DNA of 64,000 nucleotides. Source: JAJPKK01 sp963844635. GTDB lineage: Bacteria > Pseudomonadota > Alphaproteobacteria > Rhizobiales > Xanthobacteraceae. Location of the stretch: contig CAWJPD010000003.1 in NCBI GenBank assembly GCA_963844635.1, positions 496,001 through 560,000 of the forward strand, written 5' to 3'. Below, piece after piece: positions 15,427 through 24,782 of the stretch; the first letter of the stretch is position 1; every line of letters starts with the position of its first letter. A program made the position numbers and the translations under genes. Under the pieces are notes generated by a model. The model did not search any database. It saw only the letters and a program-made list of their open reading frames with translations, and was not told where the DNA came from.

Positions 15427-16482
15427 TCAGAAATCAGGTTTTTCGGCTTTCGGGACCGCCGAATGCGTTCCGGGGTGCCACTGGGTATTTTCGGCGCAAG
15501 CATTTTCTGGCCAATCGGTCAGAACGGGACGACGATAAGTCACGGTCGCCGACCAGGGCATCGTGAAGACGCCGTCATCCTCGATCGTGAAATGAAGCTG
15601 AAGCCCCTTGCCCCGGTAATTCCGATCGGCTGCCCAGCCTTCGGCGGGGTCTGGAATGCGCCAAAGCTCCTTTGCGGCCCGTTCTTGCCCCTCTTTCGCA
15701 GCTTCGTAATCCAGAAGCCGATAACGTTCGACAACGTGCAGAGCCTGCGTATAGGGCGTCCCGAACGTATCCACCATTGCGAACGGACGCTCGGTTTTGA
15801 TTCCAACAGTATCGATGACCAGCGTATCGCCCTCGCAATGACCGATGGAATCTCCATACCAAGAGGGCGTCACCTGCTCGGGATGGGGCTGGTTCAGGCG
15901 GACGCGGCGGATTTCGTGATCCTCGTCGTACACAATCGTGATCTCGTCAGCTCGCTGGAGCAACAGCACACCAAAATTCCAAAAAATATAGGGGAGCGGC
16001 TGAGGCCAACACTGGTTGCCGGGTGTTGGAGTGCCCGCGCCGCGCAATTCGCTTTCGCCGTGCTTTTTCACGGCTTCCGCCGCCTTGGGCTTCAATGTCG
16101 GATTGGTGTAATCGGCGACGAGCTCGTTGTTGTTGCTTACGAACACGTCTGCGCCCGGCGCAAGCGGCCCGTCGGCGCCGAAGGTTTGCCTACGACGTGA
16201 CTTGTTTACCAATGGACCAGGGCCAGATGGCGGCGACGCGAAACTGGGCCAGAGGAAGGGGTGACCCCATATGCCGGAGAGATCCGGGATGGATTCCCCT
16301 TTTTGCGTACCGCCGCCGGTTTGCGCGACGGCCACTTCGGTCGCTTGGCAGATCGCGGGCACCATCGTCGCTGAAATCAAGCCCCCCGCAGCGATTGCAC
16401 TCCGCAGCAACCGCGTGGCGTTGAAAATGGTCGCGCGGTGACGCACTGCACGGGTAGAAGCCGTCTTTATTTTACGAGTCAT
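15427..16482 (-). CDS. secreted protein of unknown function (paralogue family, member 2)
   Basis: A 351-residue exported protein. A basic N-terminus (MTRKIKTASTRAVRHR) precedes a hydrophobic segment ending near ICQATEVAVAQ. Family landmarks are IPDLSGIWGHPF at the mature start, a GTPTPGNQCWPQPLPYIFW segment with one conserved Cys, SWYGDSIGH followed by EGDTLVIDTVGI, the FGTPYTQALHVVERYRLLDYE block, a FTIEDDGVFTMPWSATVTY strand region and the C-terminal signature AEKPDF. It is co-directional with the paralogue at 16791-17729 and the flavoprotein at 17787-19550. The repeated ExGDTLVIDT and ALHVVERYR text also occurs in an abundant, uncharacterised family of proteobacterial and acidobacterial exported proteins. 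Function unknown. Confidence 0.75.
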   Translation of the reverse strand: MTRKIKTASTRAVRHRATIFNATRLLRSAIAAGGLISATMVPAICQATEVAVAQTGGGTQKGESIPDLSGIWGHPFLWPSFASPPSGPGPLVNKSRRRQTFGADGPLAPGADVFVSNNNELVADYTNPTLKPKAAEAVKKHGESELRGAGTPTPGNQCWPQPLPYIFWNFGVLLLQRADEITIVYDEDHEIRRVRLNQPHPEQVTPSWYGDSIGHCEGDTLVIDTVGIKTERPFAMVDTFGTPYTQALHVVERYRLLDYEAAKEGQERAAKELWRIPDPAEGWAADRNYRGKGLQLHFTIEDDGVFTMPWSATVTYRRPVLTDWPENACAENTQWHPGTHSAVPKAEKPDF

Positions 16483-16790
16483 GGCGCTTCTCGCGTCTTG
16501 CGATGCCCGTCGTATGGCAATCGGTGCGCCGAAACGATCGGCTGTAGCGAAAAGTGTTGATCAAGGGGGCAAACAACGTGCCAGACTTACATCGCTTGCG
16601 AAGTCATTTAAAAACAAACAGTTGAATTTGGTGAAGCCTTCAGCTCTGGCTTTACCCCTCCGCACGATGCCCACCACTTGCTCAGTGAGCAAAGACAGTG
16701 TGCAAAAAGGGGAAGAGGAATCAGGCGCGTAGTCAGCAACCGCGGGTGGTGGAATGGCGGAGCAACGAAGGAAAAAGTTCAATTCAAGTT
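16483..16790. other. intergenic region without recognised gene
   Basis: This 308-base gap separates two paralogous secreted-protein genes on the minus strand. No convincing coding pattern, RNA or repeat was seen. It probably holds the promoter of the 15427-16482 gene. Confidence 0.5.
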
Positions 16791-17729
16791 TCAAAAATCC
16801 GGACGGTCTGCCGTCGGCGGGGGGCCGTAATATTGGGGCGGGTTTTCGGCGCAGATGTGCTCGTCCCACTCCGGCGACAGCGTCTTCGAGAAATCGGGTT
16901 CGCTTGGCCCGTATGTGATCGTCGCCTTCCAAGGCATCGTGAACGCGCCGGGGTCCTCCACCGTGAATTCAAGCTGCAAGTGCTTGCCCGGGTCGTCGCG
17001 GTTGATGTTCTGGGTGAACTGGTTGTTCCATTTTGCGTCCAGGGCGATGCTCGCCTTCGCCACTTCGTAATCGATGAGGCGGTAGCGCTCGATCACGTGC
17101 AAGGCGCGCGTGAACGGCGTGCCGAACATGTCGATCATCGAGAACGGCCCCATTTTGAGCCCTACGGTATCGATCACCAACGTGTCGCCTTCATAGTGAC
17201 CGACCGAATCTCCGTACCAGGACGGCGTCACCGGGGAAGAATGCGGCACGTTCAATCGGATCTGCCGGTATTCAATGAAAGGATGCGAGTACAGGATCGT
17301 GACCTGTTGCGGTTCCTGTAACAATTGCGTCCCGAAGCTCGCGAAGATGTAGGGAACGCCTGCGGGGCTGCATTGCGTGCTCGGTGTCGGAAAGCCCCCT
17401 TCGGCCACGGCGCGCTCGCCGTGTTCCTTCACGACCGCCGCGGCCCAGGGCTGCAGGATCGGATTGGCATCGTCGCCGACGGAAAGATAAAGGTCGTTGT
17501 GTCCGTTCCGCCGCGCCTTATTCAGCACCGGACCGGCACCCGACAGCGGCGGCTCGAATCCCGGAAAGGACGGATGCCGCCATATGCCGGAAAGGTCAGG
17601 GGCCGCCGCACGAGGGGCCGCGACCGCCGCGATGGCCGGTTGTGAGGCAGGAGTTCGCTCCTGCGCGAGCGACGCTGTCACCGTCGCAGCGAACGTCGCC
17701 AAGACAAGCAAGCTACGCCGCGCGCACAT
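16791..17729 (-). CDS. secreted protein of unknown function (paralogue family, member 3)
   Basis: A 312-residue exported protein. The signal peptide is MCARRSLLVLATFAATVTAS with cleavage near LAQ. It shares with the neighbouring member: DLSGIWRHPSF, the FPTPSTQCSPAGVPYIFASF segment, SWYGDSVGH then YEGDTLVIDTVGL, FGTPFTRALHVIERYRLIDYE, and a FTVEDPGAFTMPWKATITY strand region, ending ADRPDF. The ATG is preceded by AGGAGG. It follows the Tat-exported flavoprotein gene by 57 bases on the same strand, so the two are very probably one operon. The product would act in the periplasm alongside that flavoprotein. Function unknown. Confidence 0.78.
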   Translation of the reverse strand: MCARRSLLVLATFAATVTASLAQERTPASQPAIAAVAAPRAAAPDLSGIWRHPSFPGFEPPLSGAGPVLNKARRNGHNDLYLSVGDDANPILQPWAAAVVKEHGERAVAEGGFPTPSTQCSPAGVPYIFASFGTQLLQEPQQVTILYSHPFIEYRQIRLNVPHSSPVTPSWYGDSVGHYEGDTLVIDTVGLKMGPFSMIDMFGTPFTRALHVIERYRLIDYEVAKASIALDAKWNNQFTQNINRDDPGKHLQLEFTVEDPGAFTMPWKATITYGPSEPDFSKTLSPEWDEHICAENPPQYYGPPPTADRPDF

Positions 17730-17786
17730 GCGGACCTCCTTAATGCCTCACTTCGCGCGCCGGCAGGGACGCGCGGTCGATAAACG

Positions 17787-19550
17787 TCATGCTCGGGTGG
17801 TCTCAGCGTGGGCATTGCGGCCGGCGATGTAGCCCTGGCAGGTGCAGCGTGCAAGGCCATGCATGCTGAAACCGCCCGCCGATTCGCCGCCGCAATACAG
17901 CCCCGCAATGACTTCGCCGTTCATATCGACGACCTGGCAGCGCCCATTGATGCGCAGGCCGGCGCGCGTATCGTGAATGACCGGAGTTGCCCAGGCGGCG
18001 TAGAAGGGCGGCTGCGCGATCGTGTAGAGCGGACGCGGCTTGCCAAAATCGAAATCGCGGCCCTGCTGAACAAAGCCGTTGTAATCGCCAACCGTTCTTT
18101 CCAGGTTTTGCGCCGGCATCGGCACGCGCTGGTATTTCATCTTGATCTTCTTGGCGAGCTCTCCGACGGTGTCGGCGCTGAAGAAGAACCCGCCGTCGAA
18201 ATCGACATTCGGCGGCTTCGGACTCCACTTCTCGCGCTCGACCGCAGCCTGATCGAAGATGGCCCAGATCGGCCCGCCGCCATTGTGGCCGTCACCGATG
18301 CCGGCCATCGCCGCATTGATCCAGTTGTTCGGATCGAAGCGGACATTCTTGGCATTGAGATAGCTGCCGTGAATGTAGGGATCAATGCCGTTGTAGCTGT
18401 TAGCGGTATATTGCCGGCCGGTCTCGTCATAGAAGCGTTTGCCGAGCATGTTGACGGTGATGACGTTCTGCCAATCGGCAACCCGCAAGCCGGAGGCGCG
18501 GGCCCCGCTGAACATCGGGCTGCCCGGCATCCAGCGGAGGTTCACGTAGCCGTATTGGCATCCAATCTGGCCAGGCTTGGTGACCCCTGAACCGGTTTCG
18601 GCGGTGAAGTTGAACAAACCCCAAAGCGACGCATTGATCGCGATCGCGGCGAGCTCGCCGCTCGCGTCCTGGTTCGAATATGGCATGCCGGCGAGGCCGC
18701 AATATTCCTCGGTCAAGCGCGGGTCGAACATGCGGCGGAAATTGACATTGCCGGTCGAGCCACCGGTCGCAATGATGACCGCTTTGTGAGCGCGGATGTT
18801 GCGTCTCGTGCCGTTGTTTTCCACGGCGATGCCGAGGACGCGTCCCGAACTGGACTGCTCGCGATGGATCGCGAGCATTTTGTGTTCGAGCAGATATTCG
18901 ACGCCTGCCTTGCGCGCCGCCGCGTCGAGCGGCTGCATCAGCCCGTTGCCGGTCGACATCGTCTTTCGCAGGTTCTCTGGAGCAGGCGCGCCGGTCTGAA
19001 TGAGCGGCCAATCCACCGGTGCGCAATGCATCGTACGCAGCACGGAGTTGCCGACCGACGAGCCACCCAGGCGATCCGGCGGCTTGTCGACGAAGACAAC
19101 GCCATGCTCGCGCAGGAACTCGAAGGTTGCGGCGCAGTTGTCGGCAAAGGCGCGGATGACCTCGCGGTCATTGTAACGATAATCGGGAAAACCATTGGGC
19201 TGGACCACGGACCAGTCTGTGAGGTCCTTGAACACGAGGTCCGGCGAATCCTCGATCCCATAGCGCTTCTGCACGCTGGTGCCGCCGCCGAGCGGCATGT
19301 TGCCGCCGCTCACGCGGGCATGGCCGCCAACATGGGGCTGTGCCTCGACGACGATGACGGAGGAGCCGGCCTCCTTGGCGGCGATCGCCGCCGGAAGCCC
19401 GCACGCGCCCGATCCGATGACGACGACATCTGCTTCGTGATCCCATTGGGTCGGCAGCTGCTGAGCTGCGACAGGGGTCACGACGGTCCCGGCGCCCAGT
19501 GCCGCCGCGGTTCCGGCGCCGACAAGCATTTCGCGACGATTCAAGGCCAT
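17787..19550 (-). CDS. Tat-exported FAD-dependent oxidoreductase (fumarate reductase/3-ketosteroid dehydrogenase-like)
   Basis: A 587-residue flavoprotein of the FAD-binding 2 family. The N-terminus has a twin-arginine signal (ALNRREMLVGAGTAAALGAG, cleavage near VAAQQ), so the folded enzyme should be exported. FAD binding is shown by DVVVIGSGACGLPAAIAAKEAG and the VIVVEAQPHVGGHARVSGGN strand. The C-terminal end has VIAGLYCGGESAGGFSMHG. The family includes fumarate reductases, urocanate reductases and ketosteroid dehydrogenases. The start at 19550 follows GGAGGA; eleven upstream codons are dropped. It heads a minus-strand run with two secreted proteins of one family. Electron partner and substrate are unknown. 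Confidence 0.88.
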   Translation of the reverse strand: MALNRREMLVGAGTAAALGAGTVVTPVAAQQLPTQWDHEADVVVIGSGACGLPAAIAAKEAGSSVIVVEAQPHVGGHARVSGGNMPLGGGTSVQKRYGIEDSPDLVFKDLTDWSVVQPNGFPDYRYNDREVIRAFADNCAATFEFLREHGVVFVDKPPDRLGGSSVGNSVLRTMHCAPVDWPLIQTGAPAPENLRKTMSTGNGLMQPLDAAARKAGVEYLLEHKMLAIHREQSSSGRVLGIAVENNGTRRNIRAHKAVIIATGGSTGNVNFRRMFDPRLTEEYCGLAGMPYSNQDASGELAAIAINASLWGLFNFTAETGSGVTKPGQIGCQYGYVNLRWMPGSPMFSGARASGLRVADWQNVITVNMLGKRFYDETGRQYTANSYNGIDPYIHGSYLNAKNVRFDPNNWINAAMAGIGDGHNGGGPIWAIFDQAAVEREKWSPKPPNVDFDGGFFFSADTVGELAKKIKMKYQRVPMPAQNLERTVGDYNGFVQQGRDFDFGKPRPLYTIAQPPFYAAWATPVIHDTRAGLRINGRCQVVDMNGEVIAGLYCGGESAGGFSMHGLARCTCQGYIAGRNAHAETTRA

Positions 19551-19720
19551 CCGATCCTCCCGTTTGTTCTGAGCAAGGTGCAACTAGCGAGAGAGTTGCG
19601 CAGGGAGGGACGATAACAAAATATGTTCGGCCGCACCACCGGCGGATGTTTGCGCCTCGTGCGCACCAAAACCCTAGGGATCCGCGACGGGGCTTTCCAA
19701 AACGCGATGTACCACCCGTG

Positions 19721-19754
19721 AAAAAGGCCTGCCCGCGGGTTTGCGCGGGCAGGC
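19721..19754 (-). terminator. intrinsic terminator of the DUF4142-SYLF gene
   Basis: Read on the minus strand, GCCTGCCCGCG and CGCGGGCAGGC form an 11-base-pair stem with a short CAAACC-like loop, followed directly by CTTTTTC. It lies 40 bases past the stop codon of the 19794-20999 gene. This is the clearest Rho-independent terminator in the window. Confidence 0.8.
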
Positions 19755-19793
19755 GGGTGAGCGGGCGGTTGTGGGTGTGCTGATCCCGGTCGA

Positions 19794-20999
19794 TCACGTA
19801 TTGGCAAGCTCTTGCCTGAGCGGATCAGCCCCGGCGTTCCGGACTTTGCCGTTCATGATGTCAGTCATATCGACATCGCGGCGGTAATAGGTTTGGTTAT
19901 AGGCATTGTCCCAGTTGATATCGGTAACGCTGATGGTCGCGCCGATGTAGGCGCCCGAAGTGTCCGTCCACATGATGATGTCGCCCTTGCCCCAAGAGGC
20001 CTGGGTGCCCGCCGAGTAGTTGACCACCGAAAGACCGGCATTTGCATTGAGACTGAAGTCGTTCCCGCTTTTGAATGCATTGACGGCGCCTTGGCTCATC
20101 AGCAAGAAAGCGATCGAGCCTCCGGCCGCCCCGATCTGCGGGCCGACGCTGATGCCACCCATATCGTAGAAAGCGGGGTCGCTCCAGGTGCCGTTGTGCT
20201 GGACTGTCACGAGTTCGGTGCCGCCATGCGCACCGACGACGAGCGCGCCCTGGCCGAACTCAGGCACGATGTAAAGACCCTTTGCCTTCTTCAACAGGCT
20301 TGCGAGCTGCGGGTCCTTCTGCATCGTCTTGACGACGTTTGACGCGGCGTTCACCAGATATTGAGCACTGCTGACATGGGGCGTCGTTGCAGGACTGGCG
20401 TTCGAAGGGATCTGGTTGACCGCCTGCCTTCCTGACGGCAGGGCGCCGGTCGTGACCTGAGGCATCGGCAACGCTTCAGCGCGGTCGAGATGCTTCTGAA
20501 GCATGGAAACTTCCTGGTCCGCCCATGTCTTCAACTGCGGGTTTGTTCCGTTGTCGGCGTAATTCTGGAACAGCTTGATGTCCTGCTGATGGTCATCGAT
20601 CTGGTTGGCCCGGTATTGCCGCTCGAACGTTGCGCCGCCCTCGGTCTTCAGCTTTTGAAGTTCTTGCTGGTCCTTCTGATCCAACGCCTGGGGCAGCTGA
20701 AGGCCCGGCACGTTCTTGACCACGTTTTTCAGCCGATCGCCCATGTTGGTGTGATCGGTGATGATCATCTGGGCGAAATCCCGGTAAGCTGGATTGCTGA
20801 CCTTCTGCTCGGCGGTTTGCGCGGCCTGGATTTCGAAGATGTTACCGGTCGCCGCCTTGCGGACGAACTGCTGCGTCGCAGTGTCAGGGCTGGCGGCCGC
20901 CCTCGGTGGTTGCGTTTGGCCGGCGGATGCTGCCTGGGCGTAATGCGGCAGCGCGAACGCCATGAGGGCCACTGTCGACATGAGAACATACCGTCTCAT
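19794..20999 (-). CDS. DUF4142 - SYLF (lipid-binding) fusion protein, exported
   Basis: A 401-residue protein. The signal peptide MRRYVLMSTVALMAFALPHYAQAA is cleaved near AQA. Residues about 40-185 are a DUF4142 helical bundle (TQQFVRKAATGNIFEIQAAQ, then DFAQMIITDHTNMGDRL, the usual DHxxM-type core). A Pro/Ser linker leads to a SYLF/YSC84 domain (about 205-395): AQYLVNAASNVVKTMQKDPQ, LLKKAKGLYIVPEFGQGALV and GPQIGAAGGSIAFLLMSQGA. SYLF domains bind phosphoinositides or other lipids in eukaryotes; the bacterial role is unclear. GGAG precedes the ATG, and a strong terminator follows. The two domains are more often found in separate proteins. It is likely a periplasmic stress protein. Confidence 0.85.
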   Translation of the reverse strand: MRRYVLMSTVALMAFALPHYAQAASAGQTQPPRAAASPDTATQQFVRKAATGNIFEIQAAQTAEQKVSNPAYRDFAQMIITDHTNMGDRLKNVVKNVPGLQLPQALDQKDQQELQKLKTEGGATFERQYRANQIDDHQQDIKLFQNYADNGTNPQLKTWADQEVSMLQKHLDRAEALPMPQVTTGALPSGRQAVNQIPSNASPATTPHVSSAQYLVNAASNVVKTMQKDPQLASLLKKAKGLYIVPEFGQGALVVGAHGGTELVTVQHNGTWSDPAFYDMGGISVGPQIGAAGGSIAFLLMSQGAVNAFKSGNDFSLNANAGLSVVNYSAGTQASWGKGDIIMWTDTSGAYIGATISVTDINWDNAYNQTYYRRDVDMTDIMNGKVRNAGADPLRQELANT

Positions 21000-21228
21000 T
21001 GCTGTACTCCTTCAAGAATGAGGGGCAAAATTTGCGAAGGCTCTGGGCTTGAGCGCCAGAAAGCCTCTCATGTTGGTTACAAAACGGAGAAAGTGTCGGG
21101 GTTCCGGCGCAGGCGGCGTTTTGGCTCACGGCGTGACGGAGTGCCGCGAAGCCTCATGATCATCGGCGGAAATGCAGCTTGCGCTTGTTCTGCAAGAAAT
21201 GTTGACACGCGGCGAGGCGGCGCAGCTC

Positions 21229-22673
21229 TTATGTCGCGCGGGTGGCTGCGCGGCGCTGTTGCAGGAACCGGAAGAACTCGACGCCTTCGCGCAGGCGCCG
21301 CCGCGCCATGGTCGGGGCTCGCCAGCATTTCTGCGACAATCGCAGCGATTTTTGGCGCGCGTAGATAGAACCGCCGATAAAACTCCTCGACGGAAACGAC
21401 GATCTCTCGATGGCTGAGGTGGGGATAGGCGAGGGGCGCGACCTGGACGCCGCGCTCATCGACGAGTTCGGCGTTATTTTCGTCGAGCCAACCGTTGTCC
21501 ACTGCCTGGCGATGCAGGAACGTCCCTGGATACGGCGCGGCGATCGAGACCTGGAGGGTGTGCGGGTTCATCTCTGCCGCGAAGCGGATGGTTTCTTCGA
21601 TGGTTTCCTTGGTTTCGCCCGGCAGGCCGAGGATGAAGGTGCCATGGATGGTGATGCCTAGATCGTGACAATTCCGGGTGAAGGTCCGGGCCATGTCGAT
21701 GCGCACACCTTTTTTGATGTTGATCAAGAATCTGCTGGTTTCCTGTTTCGTAACCGACCACGACGAGCCGCAGCCCATTCTCTCGCATAACCTTCAATGT
21801 CTCGCGCGGGACATTCGCCTTGGCGTTGCATGACCAAGTGACGCCGAGACGTCCGAGTCCGCGCGCGATCGCCTCGGCTCGCGGCCGGTCGTCGGTGAAG
21901 GTGTCATCATCAAAGAAAAATTCCTTCACTTGGGGGAAGGCGCGCTTCGCCCAGGCGATCTCCTCGACAACATGCCCGACGCTGCGGGTGCGGTAACGGT
22001 GGCCACCGACGGTTTGCGGCCACAGACAGAAGGTACAGCGTGATTTGCATCCCCGGCCGGTGTAGAGCGACAAATAGGGATGGCGAAGATAACCGATGAA
22101 ATATTTCTCAATATTGAGGTCACGCTGGTAGACAGGGCTGACGAACGGCAGCTGGTCCATATCTTCCAGTATTTCGCGGGGTGCGTTGTGGTGGATCGCC
22201 CCCTCATGATCGCGGTAGGAAAGGCCTCGGATCGCACTCCAATCACGATCCTCCGCGACGTCCCGGATCGTGAAGTCGAACTCGTTGCCGGCGACGAAAT
22301 CGATGGCTGGTGAAGAAGCGAGGCTTCCCGCAGGATCGACGGCCACCTTGGCGCCGACGAAACCCGCCTTGAGGGCGGGGTTGGCGTGCTTGAGCGTCTC
22401 TAGGGCGTGCACGTCAGCCGCAAATGACGGCGTTGATGTATGCAGCACCGCCAGATCGTAGTTCTTCGCCTCGCGCGCGACGGTGGCGAGATCGATGCCA
22501 TGTGGCGTTGCGTCGATGAGCTTGCTGCCGGGCACGAGCGCGGCAGCCTGCGCGAGCCAGGTGGGATACCAGAACGAGCGGACTTCGCGCCGCGCCTGGT
22601 AACGCGAACCGGCACCACCATCGAAGCCGTCAAAGGCGGGTGCCTGGAGGAAGAGCGTCCGCATCATGGTCAT
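21229..22673 (-). pseudogene. hpnJ: hopanoid biosynthesis radical SAM protein HpnJ, two frameshifts
   Basis: HpnJ is a B12-type radical SAM enzyme implicated in making the cyclitol ether head group of bacteriohopanepolyols. The first frame starts MRTLFLQAPAFDGFDGG and contains the Fe-S motif GRGCKSRCTFCLW (Cys209, 213, 216). Near 21719-21724 one extra base shifts the frame; the text resumes as NIKKGVRIDMARTFTRN and HGTFILGLPGETKETIEE. A second extra base in the GGGG run at 21314-21317 shifts it again to MARRRLREGVEFFRFLQQRR, the proper HpnJ end. Removing both gives 480 residues, the family length. The likely start is one of three ATGs at 22673, 22667 or 22664. It overlaps the end of hpnI. Sequencing error is favoured over true loss. 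Confidence 0.85.
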
Positions 22674-23826
22674 GCCTCATGTTGATTGGCATCAGGCGGC
22701 CGTCCTGGTCGACCCGGTGATCCGCGCCACGCCATGTCACCGTCGAACCAAGCAGGCCTCGGACAAAGACGAAAAAAGTCAGCAGTTCCGCCATCGGCAG
22801 CAGCCAATAAGGCTGCCTCTTCAACGCAAATGCGTGTTCGACGCACCGACAAAGGAGCGCCCGGCACGCAAGACCGAACGTGGCAAGCAGCAGCCCATCC
22901 TGTCCGCCCAATAATGCGCCAAGCAGGCCGAGCGAAAACGGGTGATTGAAGATCGTCCCGCAATATCCGATCGGGTCGATGCTCCTGATTGTACGCGCCA
23001 CCCGGACTTCGTGGGCCAGCAGGCTTGGCAGGCTGTCCTCAAAGCACACGTGACCGACGGAATGCGATAGGATGGCAACCCTTGCACCCGATGCCCGCAC
23101 GGCCTCACCGATCGCATAATCGTCGGCGAGGCAGTCGGCGAAGGTTTTCAGGCCGCCGATGCGGGCAAGCATGTCACGTCGAATTGCGATGGTCGAACCA
23201 AAGCAGGGCTGCGCCAGTCCAAAGCTTATCGCGGTGACGACGTTAGGAAGGAAATGGCTATTGATCGCAAGCGCCGCCTGCTGGGACCAAAGGCCTCCGG
23301 CCGGAACACCGTGATAAAGGCAGGTGACGGCACCTACTCCGGGCGTTTGCAGTTCGGCCATGACATTCGTGAGATGATCCGGCCCGACCTCGATGTCGCT
23401 ATCCGAAATCAAAAGCACATCATGCCGGGCCTGTGAAACAACGTTGACGAGGTTCGATACTTTGCAATTTCGTCCGTGCCTACGAGGGTTGAGGACAAGT
23501 TCGACGCCGGACAATTCGCATGCCGTCACGAGCGCGGCGGCTGGGTCGGCGCGGTCCATCAAGCCGCAAACGACCTGCACAGGCCCGTCATAATCCTGCT
23601 TGCTGAACGATCCAAGGCGGTCCAGGAGACCCGGTTCGGCGCCACAGAGCGGCTTGAGAATTGTAACCGCCAGGGGGACCGCGGAGATCGCCGGCGTCTG
23701 GCGTCGGGTGGGAAACCGCAGCACCGCGATTGCTGCAAACAGCAGATAAAGACAGCCCAGACCTGCAGCGCCGATACTGAAGTTCGCGATGAGGTGAATT
23801 GTCTGGTACTCGGTGGCGAGCGGCAT
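22630..23826 (-). CDS. hpnI: hopanoid biosynthesis glycosyltransferase HpnI
   Basis: A 398-residue family 2 membrane glycosyltransferase. HpnI adds N-acetylglucosamine to bacteriohopanetetrol. An N-terminal membrane helix (about residues 13-37) precedes the GT-A domain: VTILKPLCGAEPGLLDRL, SKQDYDGPVQVVCGLMD, RHGRNCKVSNL, the metal site LLISDSDIEVG, and CFGSTIAIRRDMLARIGG with DYAIGEAVR. Membrane segments follow in the C-terminal third (FSLGLLGALLGG, LPMAELLTFFVFVRGLLG). The 3' end overlaps hpnJ by about 40 bases, indicating coupling. The deacetylase HpnK, which acts between HpnI and HpnJ products, is not in the window. Confidence 0.92.
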   Translation of the reverse strand: MPLATEYQTIHLIANFSIGAAGLGCLYLLFAAIAVLRFPTRRQTPAISAVPLAVTILKPLCGAEPGLLDRLGSFSKQDYDGPVQVVCGLMDRADPAAALVTACELSGVELVLNPRRHGRNCKVSNLVNVVSQARHDVLLISDSDIEVGPDHLTNVMAELQTPGVGAVTCLYHGVPAGGLWSQQAALAINSHFLPNVVTAISFGLAQPCFGSTIAIRRDMLARIGGLKTFADCLADDYAIGEAVRASGARVAILSHSVGHVCFEDSLPSLLAHEVRVARTIRSIDPIGYCGTIFNHPFSLGLLGALLGGQDGLLLATFGLACRALLCRCVEHAFALKRQPYWLLPMAELLTFFVFVRGLLGSTVTWRGADHRVDQDGRLMPINMRHDHDADALPPGTRL

Positions 23827-23841
23827 TGCTGCTCCAGAAAG

Positions 23842-24519
23842 CTAGTTTCCCTGTCGGCGGAAATCCTTTGCGGGAGTTGAGGCAATCGATTGGGAAGTGA
23901 GCGCGGACGTGACCGCCGGCGCGGATGAGAAGGCTTGCTCGAAAAGGCGGCGGGGCAGATAGGCCACGGCGCGATCGCGGCGCAGCACCTCGCGCCGCAA
24001 CGCCGGGGGATTGATCGCGTAGACCATCATAAAATAGAGAAGGTTCTCTCCGAACCGGCGCAAACGCTGACGCGCCGAAGGCGGGTGCGTTTCGTGTATC
24101 GTCTGGAATCCGTATCGCGCAACGATGCGGGAGAGTTGATCCCGTTGTTGCGCCGTTCCGACGCTCATATTGACACTAAAGGCCTTAACGTCCTCAACGT
24201 CTGGACGGCTGGCGAGGTAGCGCGCCAATTCGTAGAAAGAAGAGTCGAACGCCTGCTTGAAGCGGCGGGCCCAGGCCACGGTGGGGCCATGATCCGGCAT
24301 CCGCGGCAGCTGTTCATTCCAGAAATGCAAGTCGATCACGCGGTCGTTCAGGTGCAGCCGGCTGCCGTCGTGCAGGCGCACCTCGCCGCCGCAACGAATG
24401 AGCTGCATGCGAAAAATGCAATCAGGCCGGGAAGTGTATTCGTGGACCCCGTGATAACGCCGCAAACGACCATCAATCGCGGATACCAGCGAAAAGACAA
24501 GGTTTCGAAAGCCCACCAT
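23842..24519 (-). CDS. YkoP-like domain protein linked to hopanoid genes
   Basis: A protein of about 225 residues resembling Bacillus YkoP and related proteins of unknown function. Matching text includes the start VGFRNLVFSLVSAIDGRLRR, then CIFRMQLIRCGGEVRLHDGS, DRVIDLHFWNEQLPR, and the region ARYLASRPDVEDVKAFSVN. The start at 24519 is chosen because upstream in-frame codons back to 24702 do not look protein-like; no strong ribosome-binding site supports either. It lies 15 bases upstream of hpnI on the same strand. This places it in the hopanoid side-chain operon, where it may help handle lipid intermediates. The YkoP link is pattern recognition and should be checked. Confidence 0.6.
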   Translation of the reverse strand: MVGFRNLVFSLVSAIDGRLRRYHGVHEYTSRPDCIFRMQLIRCGGEVRLHDGSRLHLNDRVIDLHFWNEQLPRMPDHGPTVAWARRFKQAFDSSFYELARYLASRPDVEDVKAFSVNMSVGTAQQRDQLSRIVARYGFQTIHETHPPSARQRLRRFGENLLYFMMVYAINPPALRREVLRRDRAVAYLPRRLFEQAFSSAPAVTSALTSQSIASTPAKDFRRQGN

Positions 24520-24782
24520 TTTCGTTGCATCGGTGTCGATGAAGGTGTGAGACAAAACATTATCCTTAAAACTACGAAGCGGCCTGACCGACGCCAATCG
24601 AAACGATATTCGAATGAAAAGCTGAGCCTGCGCGGAGTTCTGTGAGGGATCAGGACAGAGGTACAAGGAATGAACAAGCGGCCGCGTGAAAAGTTGCGTC
24701 ATCCAGCCGACACAATTGCGCTGTGTGGTCGCACCCGGACTGGAGCAATCCGCAAAGGGAATATCCCGGTGACAGCCCGCCG

